In this document: one piece after another, positions 8,766-17,907 of the stretch
Layout: every line of letters begins with the position of its first letter
Numbering within the stretch: the first letter of the stretch is position 1
Assembly: GCA_043777375.1 (NCBI GenBank)
Contig: JAYWHX010000170.1
Coordinates: 32,838 to 96,837 of the forward strand
Length of the DNA: 64,000 nt
Direction: 5' to 3'
Origin: TH-plancto1 sp043777375
GTDB lineage: Bacteria > Planctomycetota > Planctomycetia > Planctomycetales > Planctomycetaceae
Notes under the pieces: generated by a model
The model's database searches: none
Told to the model about the DNA's origin: nothing
The model's input: only the letters and a program-made list of their open reading frames with translations
Program-made: the position numbers and the translations under genes

Positions 8766-9173
8766 CTAGTTGATTCGCGTCCATAACTGCCCACGATCCG
8801 AGCCGACGAATCCGGGAGGCCCATTACTGACCGCCGTTCCACCGCCGCCCCAGTAAGTCGTCTCAACCCCGGTTGAGGCCGCGTAGCTGACTGTCGTTCC
8901 CCCCGAAAGAGACAGACTCCATGTCCCGACTGCAGGGACCGCCGTGTACCCTGGTGAGGTTGAGCCCACGCCAAACGTCGGCGCCGCATCCATACTGGCT
9001 TTCGTGTTATCAAATGTGTTTTTGGCATTCGCCCCTACGGCCCGAATGGCGGTCAGGCAGACCACGACAATCAATGCTAGCATCACGGCATACTCCACAG
9101 CGGTCGGGCCTTCTTCGTTACGGAAGAAACGCCGGATGGACTTGGAAAAACGCAACAGCATCGTGGACTCCAA
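8766..9173 (-). CDS. Flp-type pilin (type IVb prepilin)
   Basis: A 135-residue protein with a short basic leader (MESTMLLRFSKSIRRFFRNEEG) followed by PTAVEY and a hydrophobic helix of about 20 residues. The G-xxxx-EY pattern is the class III prepilin signature cut by TadV/FppA-type peptidases, which leaves Glu at position 5 of the mature pilin. The C-terminal region of about 75 residues is longer than in classic Flp pilins and is rich in Gly, Ser and Thr, so it may be surface exposed. By family it would be the fibre subunit of a Tad apparatus, but no tad assembly gene lies in this window. It has its own terminator and is flanked by two repeat mosaics, which suggests a monocistronic, mobile or recently inserted locus. 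Confidence 0.85.
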   Translation of the reverse strand: MESTMLLRFSKSIRRFFRNEEGPTAVEYAVMLALIVVVCLTAIRAVGANAKNTFDNTKASMDAAPTFGVGSTSPGYTAVPAVGTWSLSLSGGTTVSYAASTGVETTYWGGGGTAVSNGPPGFVGSDRGQLWTRIN

Positions 9174-9762
9174 TAAGTTTCAGGCAACACTCCGTGGCCG
9201 CTGGTGAATGGGGTCATGCGAAAGAGACGGCTCTCTGGCAGACAGACCTCGAAACCTAGGTCGCTCACTGCGGCGAGACAAATCAAAAGTGATAAAGATA
9301 TTCTCTAGGACGGGAGAATCTCAAACGCCATCCTTCCAGACTCAGGCGGGGCTGCCATATCTGATTTGATGAGGTATTTTGGCCACACCGTTGGAGGCTG
9401 GAAGATGCTCGCCGGGATGAGCGAGTGACAACGTCGAGTTGCACTCGCGGCTCGGCAGGAGCCTCGTCCTCCCCAGTGCTGAGAACAGGATTTTGATCTT
9501 TGTGGGGCACGTTTCCTACGTGCCCGTCCTCAGCAGAGAGTTCGGCGAAGGAGCGTTGGACTGCTTTGTGGAGCAGTTGCCGACTGCGATGCCGAAAAGT
9601 GGAGGAGGCTGCAAAAACGCAAACAAAGAGTCCGCCCCCTTTTGTGCGTTTTTGAGTTTCTGGCGGCCATTCCCTCATTCCGGCTTCACGCCTCGTCCTT
9701 TGCCGAGGCCACGGGCACGTAGAAAACGTGCCCCACGCCGGACGGATTCACCACGATCATGT
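9174..9762. other. Repeat-rich upstream region of the pilin gene
   Basis: No gene is credible here. The interval presumably contains the pilin promoter at its left end and is otherwise occupied by the composite element at about 9440-9787. Confidence 0.5.
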
Positions 9763-9787
9763 TCACTGCTCTGGCCTCGCCCTCCCG
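9440..9787. repeat. Composite palindromic element 2
   Basis: The outer parts repeat those of element 1: GGCTCGGCAGGAGCCTCGTC plus CCCAGTGCTGAGAACAGGAT on the left, and GATCATGTTCACTGCTCTGG plus CCTCGCCCTCCC on the right. Nested arms at 9502-9527 and 9711-9736 (GTGGGGCACGTTT type) are inverted repeats matching at 25 of 26 positions. The right end overlaps the 3' end of the VanZ gene and so may supply its last codons. Confidence 0.65.
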
Positions 9788-10215
9788 ACTGAAGCGAAAA
9801 GCTCTATTTCGCGTTGACGAGGCACCAGCTTCCACACCCCACTGGCGACCAGAACGCTCACCAGATTCGCCAGCATGTCCAGCGGGTCCCATGCACGATG
9901 GGGGATCCCGAGCTGCGCTGTTTCCGTCAGAATCCCGTGAATCAACAGAACCGCGACAGCCCCGATTTCCGTGCGGCGCCCGAAGCGTGTTGCAATCGAG
10001 AGAACAGTAAAAGTCATTACCAAGTATGCGGATGCATGTGCCCCGTACCCCAAGATCGTGTTTGCAGAAGGCGACCCCCAATCGCGCAGCACTTGGAGGA
10101 GTCGGGGAACCGAAGGATGGAGCAGAAGTGTGGTCCCTCCACACAGCGCGATGACTGCCAGCCCGGTCCGTGCCCCATCCGTCGTTGAATTCATTGAGTT
10201 CGGCAGCGTGGGCAT
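9763..10215 (-). CDS. VanZ-like membrane protein
   Basis: A 150-residue protein with about four hydrophobic segments. The segment ILTETAQLGIPHRAWDPLDMLANLVSVL fits the VanZ/DUF family pattern (E-x2-Q, P-x-R, D-x2-D, N-x2-G/S). VanZ confers low-level teicoplanin resistance in enterococci, but most family members are uncharacterised small membrane proteins, so no resistance role should be assumed. The last few residues are encoded inside the right end of composite repeat element 2, which suggests the natural C-terminus has been replaced. A larger frame in another register (9686-10243) overlaps it but has no family match. Confidence 0.75.
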   Translation of the reverse strand: MPTLPNSMNSTTDGARTGLAVIALCGGTTLLLHPSVPRLLQVLRDWGSPSANTILGYGAHASAYLVMTFTVLSIATRFGRRTEIGAVAVLLIHGILTETAQLGIPHRAWDPLDMLANLVSVLVASGVWKLVPRQREIELFASVGRARPEQ

Positions 10216-10434
10216 AATCGGCAGATTCCGACAAATTCCTCATCCGGAACGGGATGGAGAATGCGTGAAGGGGTGCGGGGGGAACCAGACTTGTCAGGAC
10301 GCCCTGTCAGGTGCATGGTCGCACGGGCGTTCGGAGACCGTTTCCCGTCTCGCGAAAGCAAGGTTGCAGTTCGCGTGCCGAAACATGCTGGCTCTGGATC
10401 ATTCATGCCCATTTCGAACATGACCGAGGGAACG

Positions 10435-13400
10435 ATGGATCGTCAGGCAAAGCGTTCCTCGACGGCGCCCAAGCTCGTGCTGGAGCCGGTTCGCCAGAAC
10501 TCGTCGCTCGATTCCTTCCCACTCGCTTCGGGCCGCTACTTGATCGGGTCGGCTCCGGACTGCGACCTGGTGATCGCGGTCAGCGGAGTCGCGCCGCAGC
10601 ATTGCCTGATGATCGTCGGGGTGAACAAGACAATCGTGAAAGCGATTTCGCCTCTCACCTGGATCAATGATGGTCCACTGACGGAAGCCGTGTTGAAGCA
10701 CGGAGAGCGGCTCATCCTCGGCCCAGTCGAACTGCGGACACGCTGTCCCGAAGTCTCCGAATGGGTCGAAATCCGCGACGAAGACCCCGTCAATCTTCCC
10801 GCTCCGGTGACCTACCAACCGCCACAGATTGAAGAATTGCTCGATCACGCGCGGCAACAGTTACAAACCGCAATCGACGAATCACCAAGCGCCGCAGCTT
10901 CCTGGTCCGAGGATTTGCCTCTTTCGGAAGCCGTTCAGATTCACGCCGCTGCTGCAATCAAAGACGTGGTTCCACCGGCGGTGATTCCTGCCGATCAAGC
11001 CCCTTCGCTGGAGTCGACGGCAGCGGCGCGCCGAGAGTTCGAGCAACGCTCGATTGAGATCGAAGAACGCTCTCGTGCGATCGAATACCTCGGCTCCGAA
11101 CTCGCGACACGCGAAGACCAGTTGCGAGCTCGTGAGCGAGTTTTAAACTCGCATGAGGCTCAGCTGAAAGCGGCATTGGCGGAAGTCGAGCGGCATCAGC
11201 AGTCGCTGACCATGCAGGAGCAGGCCCTGCAGGTGCGCAGCCAAGCTGAAACCACGGCGTCCAGGCTGCTCGCTGAGAGAAGCCTGGCGCTGGAAGATGA
11301 GCAAGCCCGCGTGCAGCAACTGGAGGATGCAGCCACGCAGCTGGCGTCTGAAGTGCAACGAGAGGCATCGGTCCTGGCGGAGCAACGCAGGACTCTGGCA
11401 ACCCTGGAAGCGGAGTTGGCTTCGCGGGACGAGGCCCTGCAACAGCAATCCCAGAGGATTCAAGCTCTGGTGGCTGTCCCCCCAGTTGATACCCGTGAGA
11501 TCCAGATACGGGAAGCCACAGTCGCCAAACGAGAGACCGTCCTCTCCTCGTCGCTGGCGGCTCTGCAAGTCTCTCGGGATCAAATTTCAAAAGAAGCCGC
11601 TCAGTTGGAAGGGCGATTTGCGGAACTGTTGGAGAGAGAGCAGGCTATCCAATTCCGTCAGTCCGGATTGACAGAGCAGGCAACCAAAGCCGATGCCCTC
11701 CTTCGTGAAGCGACGACCCGTCAAGCGAGTGTGGAGGAGCGAGAACAGGCGATCGTGGCGACTCTGGCAGCAGTTACGGAGCGAGAAGCCGCTCTTCAGC
11801 GGTTGAAGTCCGAATTGATCGAGCGAGATCAGCAGCTCAACAATCTGCGATCTGAACTCGACATCCGTGACGAAGCCCTGAATCAGCAGTTCAGCCAGCT
11901 GCAATTGGATCGATCGACACTGCGGGCCGGACAATCGAAGCTGCAACTGGCAGAGCAGACTGCGAATCAGCGATTGGCGGATCTCGATTGGTCGAGCCAG
12001 CAGCGTGCAACAGAGTTGGAAACCGAGCTGAATCGCCGCCGCCAGGAATTGGAATCCCTGTCAGCGGAGTGGGAGGCCAAGGCCGCTCCGATGCAGGAGC
12101 AGGCCGCTCTATTGGTCACCCGTCAGCAGGAGCTGGTACTCCGCGAGCAGCAAATTGCCGAGCGAGAACTCTCCATGGAAGAGTCGAGTCGTCAGCTCGC
12201 CGGTCGTGAACAAGCCTTGGCCGAATCGCACCAGGCACTGGAGCGGGACCGCGAGCAGTTCGAGTCTTCTTCGCAGGCCGAAGCGGAGTTCTCTGCCGAA
12301 TTGACTCGGCAGCAGGCCAGCTTGGATCAGGACCGGACCGAGTATCTCCTGGAACGACAAACACTCGAACGCCTGAGATCCCAGCTGGAGGAACAGCGAA
12401 CTCAGCTTGATCAGGAGAAATCTGAACGAGCAAACACACTGATCGCAGTTGCCGATCGGACCGAGATCGACAAGGAGTGGCAGTCCCTGTCAGCAGAGCG
12501 CGCGGAGCTAGCCTCGGAGCGGCGCGAGTTCGAAGAGGCAGCCGCTTCGCTTCAACCTGAGCGACAGAATTCCAGTGAGCCAGATCTGGATTCAAACCCT
12601 GTCGGTGATCACCTGCAGGCACTTGTGACCGAGAGGGACTCACTCGCGCAGGTCCGAAATGAACTCCTGCAGGAGCAGAAAGAGCTGCGAGCTGAGCGAG
12701 AAGAGGTTCGGCAAGTACGTACTCAATTACAACAAGACCGTGATCAGCTGGTGTCGATCCAGACCGACTCGGCGTCGGAGCGAGACACCTATCTGCTGGA
12801 GCGACAGGAGGTCATCTCGGAGCGGCAGAGGCTCCAAGACCGCGATCGACAGATCAAGATCGCGGAAACCGAGATTGGACACCTTCGCGTCGAAGCCGAG
12901 CAGCTCCGGGAAGACGCTGCTTCTGGTCTGAAACAGATGACGACCCAACGGGTCCATTTGGACGAAGAATGGGCATCTTTGCGTGCCGAGCGTGTGGAAC
13001 ACATTCGAGCGCAAACGGAATTGGATGCGCAGCGTGAAGAGCTGACCAGTCTGGCGCAGCAATTGTCCGACGTCGGAACAAACGGTGACTTTTTCGTAGC
13101 AACCTCGGTCGAAACCGCTCCTCTGGACCTCGTCTCGGCGAAATCACCTGTTCTCGAAATCGAGCCACAGGCGACCGTTGATGCGGACATTGAGATCATT
13201 CCCGATCCCACTGCGGTCAGCGACACCCCGACTTCCGAAGTCACTCCTGATGATGAGAAGGCTGACCCACTGGCTGGGTTTGCGAGCTTTTCGTCGATTG
13301 GAGCGGAAGCCGATGACGAACTGCCGCCGGAGATCGCAGCGATCATCCGCCAAGCCGGTGGTCAATCCGTCCCCACCGTAAACGTGGCGTCTAACAAGCC

Positions 13401-14598
13401 CCAGGCGGATCGAGTCCTCCCGACGCCCCCACCGACTCCAGTCACGGAGCCGGTCCAGTCGGCCGCCGATCGAAAAGAGGAATCACGTCTGCGCGATCTG
13501 CTGGGGCGAGCTTCCGAATCATTCGTGCATACGGAAGCGTATACCGAGGATGAAGTTGCGGCAGGGGTGGATGAAGAATCGGACGACCTGCTCACGAGGT
13601 ATCCGTCTGCTTGGAAGGGGGACCTCAATGATGTTATTCATGAAGACCCGCAAGATTTGATTGACGAGGCAGACGGTCTTTCCTCAGTCGCTCCAGAACG
13701 AAACGAGACGCCTGATTCGCCGAACTTCGCTCAAGACGTTCGCGGTTCGAGGTCGGATGCTGTTCCGGAACCTGAGGACAATTCGAAATCTACCGAACTG
13801 CGATCGCGGCTGTCAGAGATGTTTGGCATCGATCTCGGAAGCTTGCGGCAAGCATCGCCACAGCCGATCGAGGAATCGGTACCCGCAGACATCGAGTTCA
13901 ATGACAGCCAAGCGGCGCTTTCGGATACGGGCGAGCTCGATACCGCCGATGACTCATCGAGCGAGATAGACACGCCTGTCAATCAGGTTGAAGAAGAGCT
14001 GGCGGAGGACCCACCAGCCCAGGCAGGTGAAGCTCTCGATCCTGTCGCTGCCTATATGGAGCAGCTCCTCGCCCGGACCCGTAAATCCAAGGATGGAAAC
14101 CACTCGAGATCCGAGCCGATCGCTTCAAAAGCAGCTCCCAAGCCAAACGCCACCGTGGTTCAAAAACCACAACCGGTCCCACAGATCGTTGAAGCTCCTG
14201 AATCCACTCCCGCGCGGACGAATCGCAAGATGGAGCAGGCCGAAAAGGAAGCGATACGAGCGAATCTGGACTCGTTCCGCTCCATAGCGAACACTCAGGC
14301 ACGGTCGGATGTCGCAAGGTCGGAACTTGGCCGACTTAGTCTCGCGTCACAAATCAAGCAGATTTTCCTCGGCATCAGTTCGGGGATTGCCGTGTTGATG
14401 CTGAGTACGGAGCTCTGGACCACACGTCGTTACCGCCTGGAAATTGCAGCAGCGCTGATCGCAACTGCATATCTCGGGTACGACTTCTGGAAAACAAGAA
14501 TCCGTCTGCGCGAACTGGAGTCGATTGCCTCGAACGACGCCGAGTCGAGCGACGACTTGGCAGCAGAACAAACCGAGAGTGAAGAGGTCGTGGTCTAG
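10435..14598 (+). CDS. FHA-domain protein with very long coiled coil and two C-terminal TM helices
   Basis: I place the start at ATG 10435, five bases after GAGGG; upstream ATGs at 10405 and 10420 in the same frame are possible. Residues about 10-115 form an FHA domain with GRYLIGSAPDCDLVI, where the usual SxxH becomes VAPQH, a phosphothreonine-binding fold by family. From about residue 190 to 890 the protein is almost entirely heptad-like, rich in Glu, Gln, Arg and Leu, predicting one very long coiled coil. A Pro/Asp/Glu-rich low-complexity tail follows to about 1290. Two hydrophobic helices close to the C-terminus (IFLGISSGIAVLMLS and LEIAAALIATAYLGY) would anchor it in the membrane with most of the chain in the cytoplasm. 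The 1387 residues suggest a scaffold or spacer tied to Ser/Thr kinase signalling. No specific function is known. Confidence 0.85.
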   Translation: MDRQAKRSSTAPKLVLEPVRQNSSLDSFPLASGRYLIGSAPDCDLVIAVSGVAPQHCLMIVGVNKTIVKAISPLTWINDGPLTEAVLKHGERLILGPVELRTRCPEVSEWVEIRDEDPVNLPAPVTYQPPQIEELLDHARQQLQTAIDESPSAAASWSEDLPLSEAVQIHAAAAIKDVVPPAVIPADQAPSLESTAAARREFEQRSIEIEERSRAIEYLGSELATREDQLRARERVLNSHEAQLKAALAEVERHQQSLTMQEQALQVRSQAETTASRLLAERSLALEDEQARVQQLEDAATQLASEVQREASVLAEQRRTLATLEAELASRDEALQQQSQRIQALVAVPPVDTREIQIREATVAKRETVLSSSLAALQVSRDQISKEAAQLEGRFAELLEREQAIQFRQSGLTEQATKADALLREATTRQASVEEREQAIVATLAAVTEREAALQRLKSELIERDQQLNNLRSELDIRDEALNQQFSQLQLDRSTLRAGQSKLQLAEQTANQRLADLDWSSQQRATELETELNRRRQELESLSAEWEAKAAPMQEQAALLVTRQQELVLREQQIAERELSMEESSRQLAGREQALAESHQALERDREQFESSSQAEAEFSAELTRQQASLDQDRTEYLLERQTLERLRSQLEEQRTQLDQEKSERANTLIAVADRTEIDKEWQSLSAERAELASERREFEEAAASLQPERQNSSEPDLDSNPVGDHLQALVTERDSLAQVRNELLQEQKELRAEREEVRQVRTQLQQDRDQLVSIQTDSASERDTYLLERQEVISERQRLQDRDRQIKIAETEIGHLRVEAEQLREDAASGLKQMTTQRVHLDEEWASLRAERVEHIRAQTELDAQREELTSLAQQLSDVGTNGDFFVATSVETAPLDLVSAKSPVLEIEPQATVDADIEIIPDPTAVSDTPTSEVTPDDEKADPLAGFASFSSIGAEADDELPPEIAAIIRQAGGQSVPTVNVASNKPQADRVLPTPPPTPVTEPVQSAADRKEESRLRDLLGRASESFVHTEAYTEDEVAAGVDEESDDLLTRYPSAWKGDLNDVIHEDPQDLIDEADGLSSVAPERNETPDSPNFAQDVRGSRSDAVPEPEDNSKSTELRSRLSEMFGIDLGSLRQASPQPIEESVPADIEFNDSQAALSDTGELDTADDSSSEIDTPVNQVEEELAEDPPAQAGEALDPVAAYMEQLLARTRKSKDGNHSRSEPIASKAAPKPNATVVQKPQPVPQIVEAPESTPARTNRKMEQAEKEAIRANLDSFRSIANTQARSDVARSELGRLSLASQIKQIFLGISSGIAVLMLSTELWTTRRYRLEIAAALIATAYLGYDFWKTRIRLRELESIASNDAESSDDLAAEQTESEEVVV

Positions 14599-14685
14599 TC
14601 CCTCCTGGTTAGAGTCCAACCCTCAGGCTGCTCCGGACTCCAACCAGATTCCGAGTCTTGATGTCACATTCGCGGACTCTTCGAC

Positions 14686-15660
14686 TCAATGGTCGTGGTG
14701 CCCATGACGCCGCTCGTCCAGCGTCGTCGGGGCACCCAGCAGACCGAGAATTCCCAACCCGTAAAACGTGTATTCCACATCGGCAATCGTGTCCCACTCC
14801 GCAGCTCGGAACCCACCCGTGGGCAATTCCAGATTCTTCTCGACATACAGTCGCAAGATTGGCGGGTCGACGAGGGCAGCCACCTCGATGTCTTGAGCTG
14901 TGAGGACAGCGGTAAACGTCGACAGGCCATCGGCAATCGGAATCCGGCTGTTGGCCAGGAACGCCGCATCATCGGTACGGACATCGACCAAAAACGCTGC
15001 GATGTCCTCCCGCAATTCAGCATCCACCCTGCCCTGCATGTGCAACAACGCGCACGCCGCAGCTGTCGGGTTTGTCCCGCTGCGTTTCATCGGAGCGATC
15101 TCGACAAAGCCGCCGTCATCGCGCTGGCGGTCGTAGATAAACTGGGTCATGGCATTGGGTCTCGGCACAGTTTTTCCGAGCAACTGATATGTCAGTACCA
15201 CGAGAAACGTGTGGTAGGTACTGCTCGTCGCCCCTTCCGTTCCCTTCGCATAGCCCCCGTCCTTCATCCGCAGCGATTCGAGCTTGGCGGCAATCTGCTC
15301 CGGCCAGTCGGGCGGCTCGGCGGCCAGAGGGTCTTCTCCCCCGGCCAATTGGATCATCGCCGACATCGACAACCAGTTCATCAGGTCGATCACGCCCAGG
15401 GTTCGCCAATCAAACGTCCGCAAGTACCCGTAGACACTCGCGGCAATCCCCGGAGTCAACTCTCCCAGAAGTTGCAGCCCTCGAACCGCAAACGAACTGT
15501 AATAGAGATCCGATCCCCCTTCTCTCCCCGTAAATCCACCATCGGGCAGTTGTTTGGAGAGCAGAAAATCTCGGTGCCTGTGCCGCCGCTCTGCGGGCAA
15601 ATACCGCAACCCGGCTGTGAGCCGCTCCGCGAGTCGTATCAGATACGGAAACTGAGACAT
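14686..15660 (-). CDS. Prenyltransferase/squalene-cyclase-fold repeat protein
   Basis: A 324-residue soluble protein without a signal peptide. It has repeated QLPDGGFTG, RMKDGGYAKG, RDDGGFVEI and LPTGGFRAAE motifs, the DGGF/GGY turns of the alpha-alpha toroid found in protein prenyltransferase beta subunits and terpene cyclases. The closest layout is the geranylgeranyl transferase type II beta-like family common in planctomycetes. No DxDD protonation motif of hopene cyclases is visible, and no alpha subunit lies nearby, so catalytic activity is doubtful. It converges with the FHA gene, with an 87-base gap between stop codons. Confidence 0.8.
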   Translation of the reverse strand: MSQFPYLIRLAERLTAGLRYLPAERRHRHRDFLLSKQLPDGGFTGREGGSDLYYSSFAVRGLQLLGELTPGIAASVYGYLRTFDWRTLGVIDLMNWLSMSAMIQLAGGEDPLAAEPPDWPEQIAAKLESLRMKDGGYAKGTEGATSSTYHTFLVVLTYQLLGKTVPRPNAMTQFIYDRQRDDGGFVEIAPMKRSGTNPTAAACALLHMQGRVDAELREDIAAFLVDVRTDDAAFLANSRIPIADGLSTFTAVLTAQDIEVAALVDPPILRLYVEKNLELPTGGFRAAEWDTIADVEYTFYGLGILGLLGAPTTLDERRHGHHDH

Positions 15661-15942
15661 GCAGGGAAGGTCAATCGAGGTCGGTGGATGCGAGGAATAC
15701 TGACAAGGACACGAACTGTATCAATTCCCGGCCCGGAACCCGAAGCGTCAGCGAGGGCGGACGAGACCGAATCGACAAAGGGGGGACGCTCCGCTTCGAG
15801 GACTACGCGTCGCAGCTAAACGGAGGACTCACATCCGGTTACTTTTTCCGCTCGCGGGAACACTGTCCGCGACTCCCGGCGTCCACTATCATTCCGTTCT
15901 GCGTACACTGCGACCACTGCTGGACTTGCGACGGAACCGTCC

Positions 15943-17664
15943 ATGGGAATTGAATTCAAGCTGCCCAATCTTGGTGAGGGAGTCTCCTCTGCCGACATTG
16001 CCGAAATCCTGGTCAAGGAAGGCGATACCGTCTCCGCGGGCCAGATCGTGATGGAGCTGGAGACGGATAAGGCCGTGGTCGAGCTGCCCTGCCCCGTCGC
16101 CGGAGTGATCGGCCGGATTCTGGTCGCTGAAGGGGCCACGATCACTGTCGGGCAAGCGGTCATGGTGATTGAAGGAGCCGGTGCTCCAGCCGCAGTTCCG
16201 GCTCCGGGCGCTCACGCTTCCGGCTCGAAGCCCGTGGCGAGTCCGGCTCCCGCAGCTCCCGCTCCGGTGAAAGCCGCTCCCGTCGCAGCCGCTCAACCCT
16301 CAACCCTCAACCCTCAACCTTCCTCTGGCCCTGTCGAGTTCAAGCTCCCGAGCCTCGGCGAAGGGGTCACGTCTGCCGACATCGCCGAGATCGCGGTCAA
16401 GGAAGGCGACACGATCACCAACGGCCAGATCCTGATGGAGCTGGAGACCGACAAGGCCGTCGTCGAACTGCCCAGTTCCGTCGCGGGCCGTATTACCAAG
16501 CTACTGGTCAAGGCCGGTGAGTCGATTAAGCCGGGGCAAGTGCTGCTGGTTGTCGAGGGTGTCGCTGCGGGGTCGGCTCCGGGCGTTCACGCTTCCGGCT
16601 CGAAGCCCGCGGCAGCTGGTTCCTCGACGGCCAGCCCTCAAATCTCAGCGGCCACCCTGCCCTCCACGACTCCCGCCCTCACACCGACTCTTGTGGCTGC
16701 TCCGGCCCTCACCGCACAATCTTCAACTCTCAACGGCCCCCCAGTTCCCGCTGCTCCGGCCACTCGTCGGCTGGCTCGCGAACTCGGTGTCGATATTCAA
16801 CTGGTCAAGGGTACAGGCCCCGGCGGACGCATCACTCAAGAGGACGTCCAAGCCTACGTCCGCAACAAGCTGCAACAGCTGGCGGTCGCTCCCTCGAAGC
16901 CATCCCGCATGGTCTCGGCCGGTGGCATCTCGGCCCCGCCGCTCCCCGATTTCGCTCGGTTCGGCATCACCGTCCGCGAACCGATGGGCAAGATTGCTCG
17001 CACAGCTGCAGAGAATTTGACCGTGTCGTGGAACGTGATCCCGCACGTGACGCAGCACGACAAGGCCGACATCACCGACCTTGAAGCCGCCCGCAAGCGG
17101 TTCGGCGAAGGGATCGGCAAGAACGGGCCCAAGGTCACGATGACCGCCATCGTGATGAAGGCTCTCGCCACCGCGCTGCAAGCCTTCCCCAAGTTCAACA
17201 GCTCCCTCGATCCCGAGACCAACGAGATCGTTCTCAAGAAGTACTACAACATCGGCTGCGCGGTCGACACGCCGAACGGGTTGGTGGTTCCGGTCGTGCG
17301 TGACTGTGACAAGAAGAGCATTCTGGCCATCGCGGGCGAGCTGACCGACTTGGCGGGCAAGGCGCGTGAGCGGAAGCTGTCGATCGACTCGATGCAGGGA
17401 GCCACTTGTACGGTGACCAACCTCGGTGGACTGGGCGGCATTGCTTTCACGCCGATCGTGAACTACCCCGAAGTCTGCATCCTGGGGATGTGTCGGTCAC
17501 AGATGGAACTGAAGCTGGAAGACGGCAAGGTGGTCGAGCGGATGATGTTGCCGATCTCGCTCTCCTATGACCACCGCGTCATCAACGGTGCCGACGCCGC
17601 CCGCTTCGTGACTGCGCTCTGCAACATGCTGGCTGATCCGTTCCAGCTGCTGGCGGCTTGCTGA
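15943..17664 (+). CDS. Dihydrolipoamide acyltransferase (E2) of a 2-oxoacid dehydrogenase complex
   Basis: A 573-residue E2 with two N-terminal lipoyl domains (about 1-78 and 128-205). Each has the lipoylation motif ELETDKAVVE, with Lys43 in the first. A peripheral-subunit-binding domain lies at about 263-300 (RRLARELGVD, GTGPGGRITQEDV), and the catalytic core at about 340-573 ends in SYDHRVINGADAARF with the active-site His and Asp. The two lipoyl domains and core suit pyruvate dehydrogenase E2 (aceF/pdhC), but a branched-chain or 2-oxoglutarate E2 cannot be excluded. No E1 or E3 gene is adjacent. The Ala/Pro linkers contain two copies of a 38-base sequence encoding HASGSKP and a TCAACCC tandem repeat, which look like dispersed non-coding repeats taken into frame. 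Confidence 0.93.
   Translation: MGIEFKLPNLGEGVSSADIAEILVKEGDTVSAGQIVMELETDKAVVELPCPVAGVIGRILVAEGATITVGQAVMVIEGAGAPAAVPAPGAHASGSKPVASPAPAAPAPVKAAPVAAAQPSTLNPQPSSGPVEFKLPSLGEGVTSADIAEIAVKEGDTITNGQILMELETDKAVVELPSSVAGRITKLLVKAGESIKPGQVLLVVEGVAAGSAPGVHASGSKPAAAGSSTASPQISAATLPSTTPALTPTLVAAPALTAQSSTLNGPPVPAAPATRRLARELGVDIQLVKGTGPGGRITQEDVQAYVRNKLQQLAVAPSKPSRMVSAGGISAPPLPDFARFGITVREPMGKIARTAAENLTVSWNVIPHVTQHDKADITDLEAARKRFGEGIGKNGPKVTMTAIVMKALATALQAFPKFNSSLDPETNEIVLKKYYNIGCAVDTPNGLVVPVVRDCDKKSILAIAGELTDLAGKARERKLSIDSMQGATCTVTNLGGLGGIAFTPIVNYPEVCILGMCRSQMELKLEDGKVVERMMLPISLSYDHRVINGADAARFVTALCNMLADPFQLLAAC
16201..16613. repeat. Repeats inside the E2 linker coding sequence
   Basis: Nearly identical copies at about 16201-16238 and 16577-16613 share GCTTCCGGCTCGAAGCCCG. 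A run of four CTCAACC units lies between them at 16292-16319. The two copies encode PGAHASGSKP and PGVHASGSKP. They fall only in flexible linkers, so the folded domains are untouched. Confidence 0.65.
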
Positions 17665-17712
17665 GGGTGGAATTCAACCCACATGGCAATCGCCTCTTTG
17701 ATGGTCGGTGGG

Positions 17713-17781
17713 GTAGCGTGGGCTTTAGCCCACGCGAACTGAATGTGGTCCGTCGATCGTGTGGGCTAAAGCCCACACTAC
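17713..17781. repeat. Palindromic repeat (TGTGGGCTTTAGCCCACA family)
   Basis: The arms 17713-17737 and 17757-17781 are inverted copies with two mismatches, and each is itself a palindrome around GGGCTTTAGCCC. A single divergent arm is found at 30044-30069. It sits between the E2 and SUMF1 genes. Confidence 0.75.
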
Positions 17782-17907
17782 GATGAAAAAGGCGGTCGCC
17801 CCCTTTTCAGACCATAGGCACTCTGGCAGATCGTCGAGTCTCCGCCTACGATGGATCTGTGGGTCTGGTCCGGGTGCGGGATGCGCCGAATCTGGGGAAT
17901 TGAATCG

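Noticed and set aside
9763..10215. Glycopeptide resistance by VanZ
   Set aside because: VanZ-family similarity alone does not show resistance, and no other van genes are present.
9686..10243. 185-codon minus-strand frame overlapping the VanZ gene
   Set aside because: The overlapping 150-residue frame has VanZ motifs and hydrophobic helices, while this one has none.
16292..16319. CTCAACC tandem run as a CRISPR or telomere-like array
   Set aside because: Only four short units without spacers, inside a coding linker.
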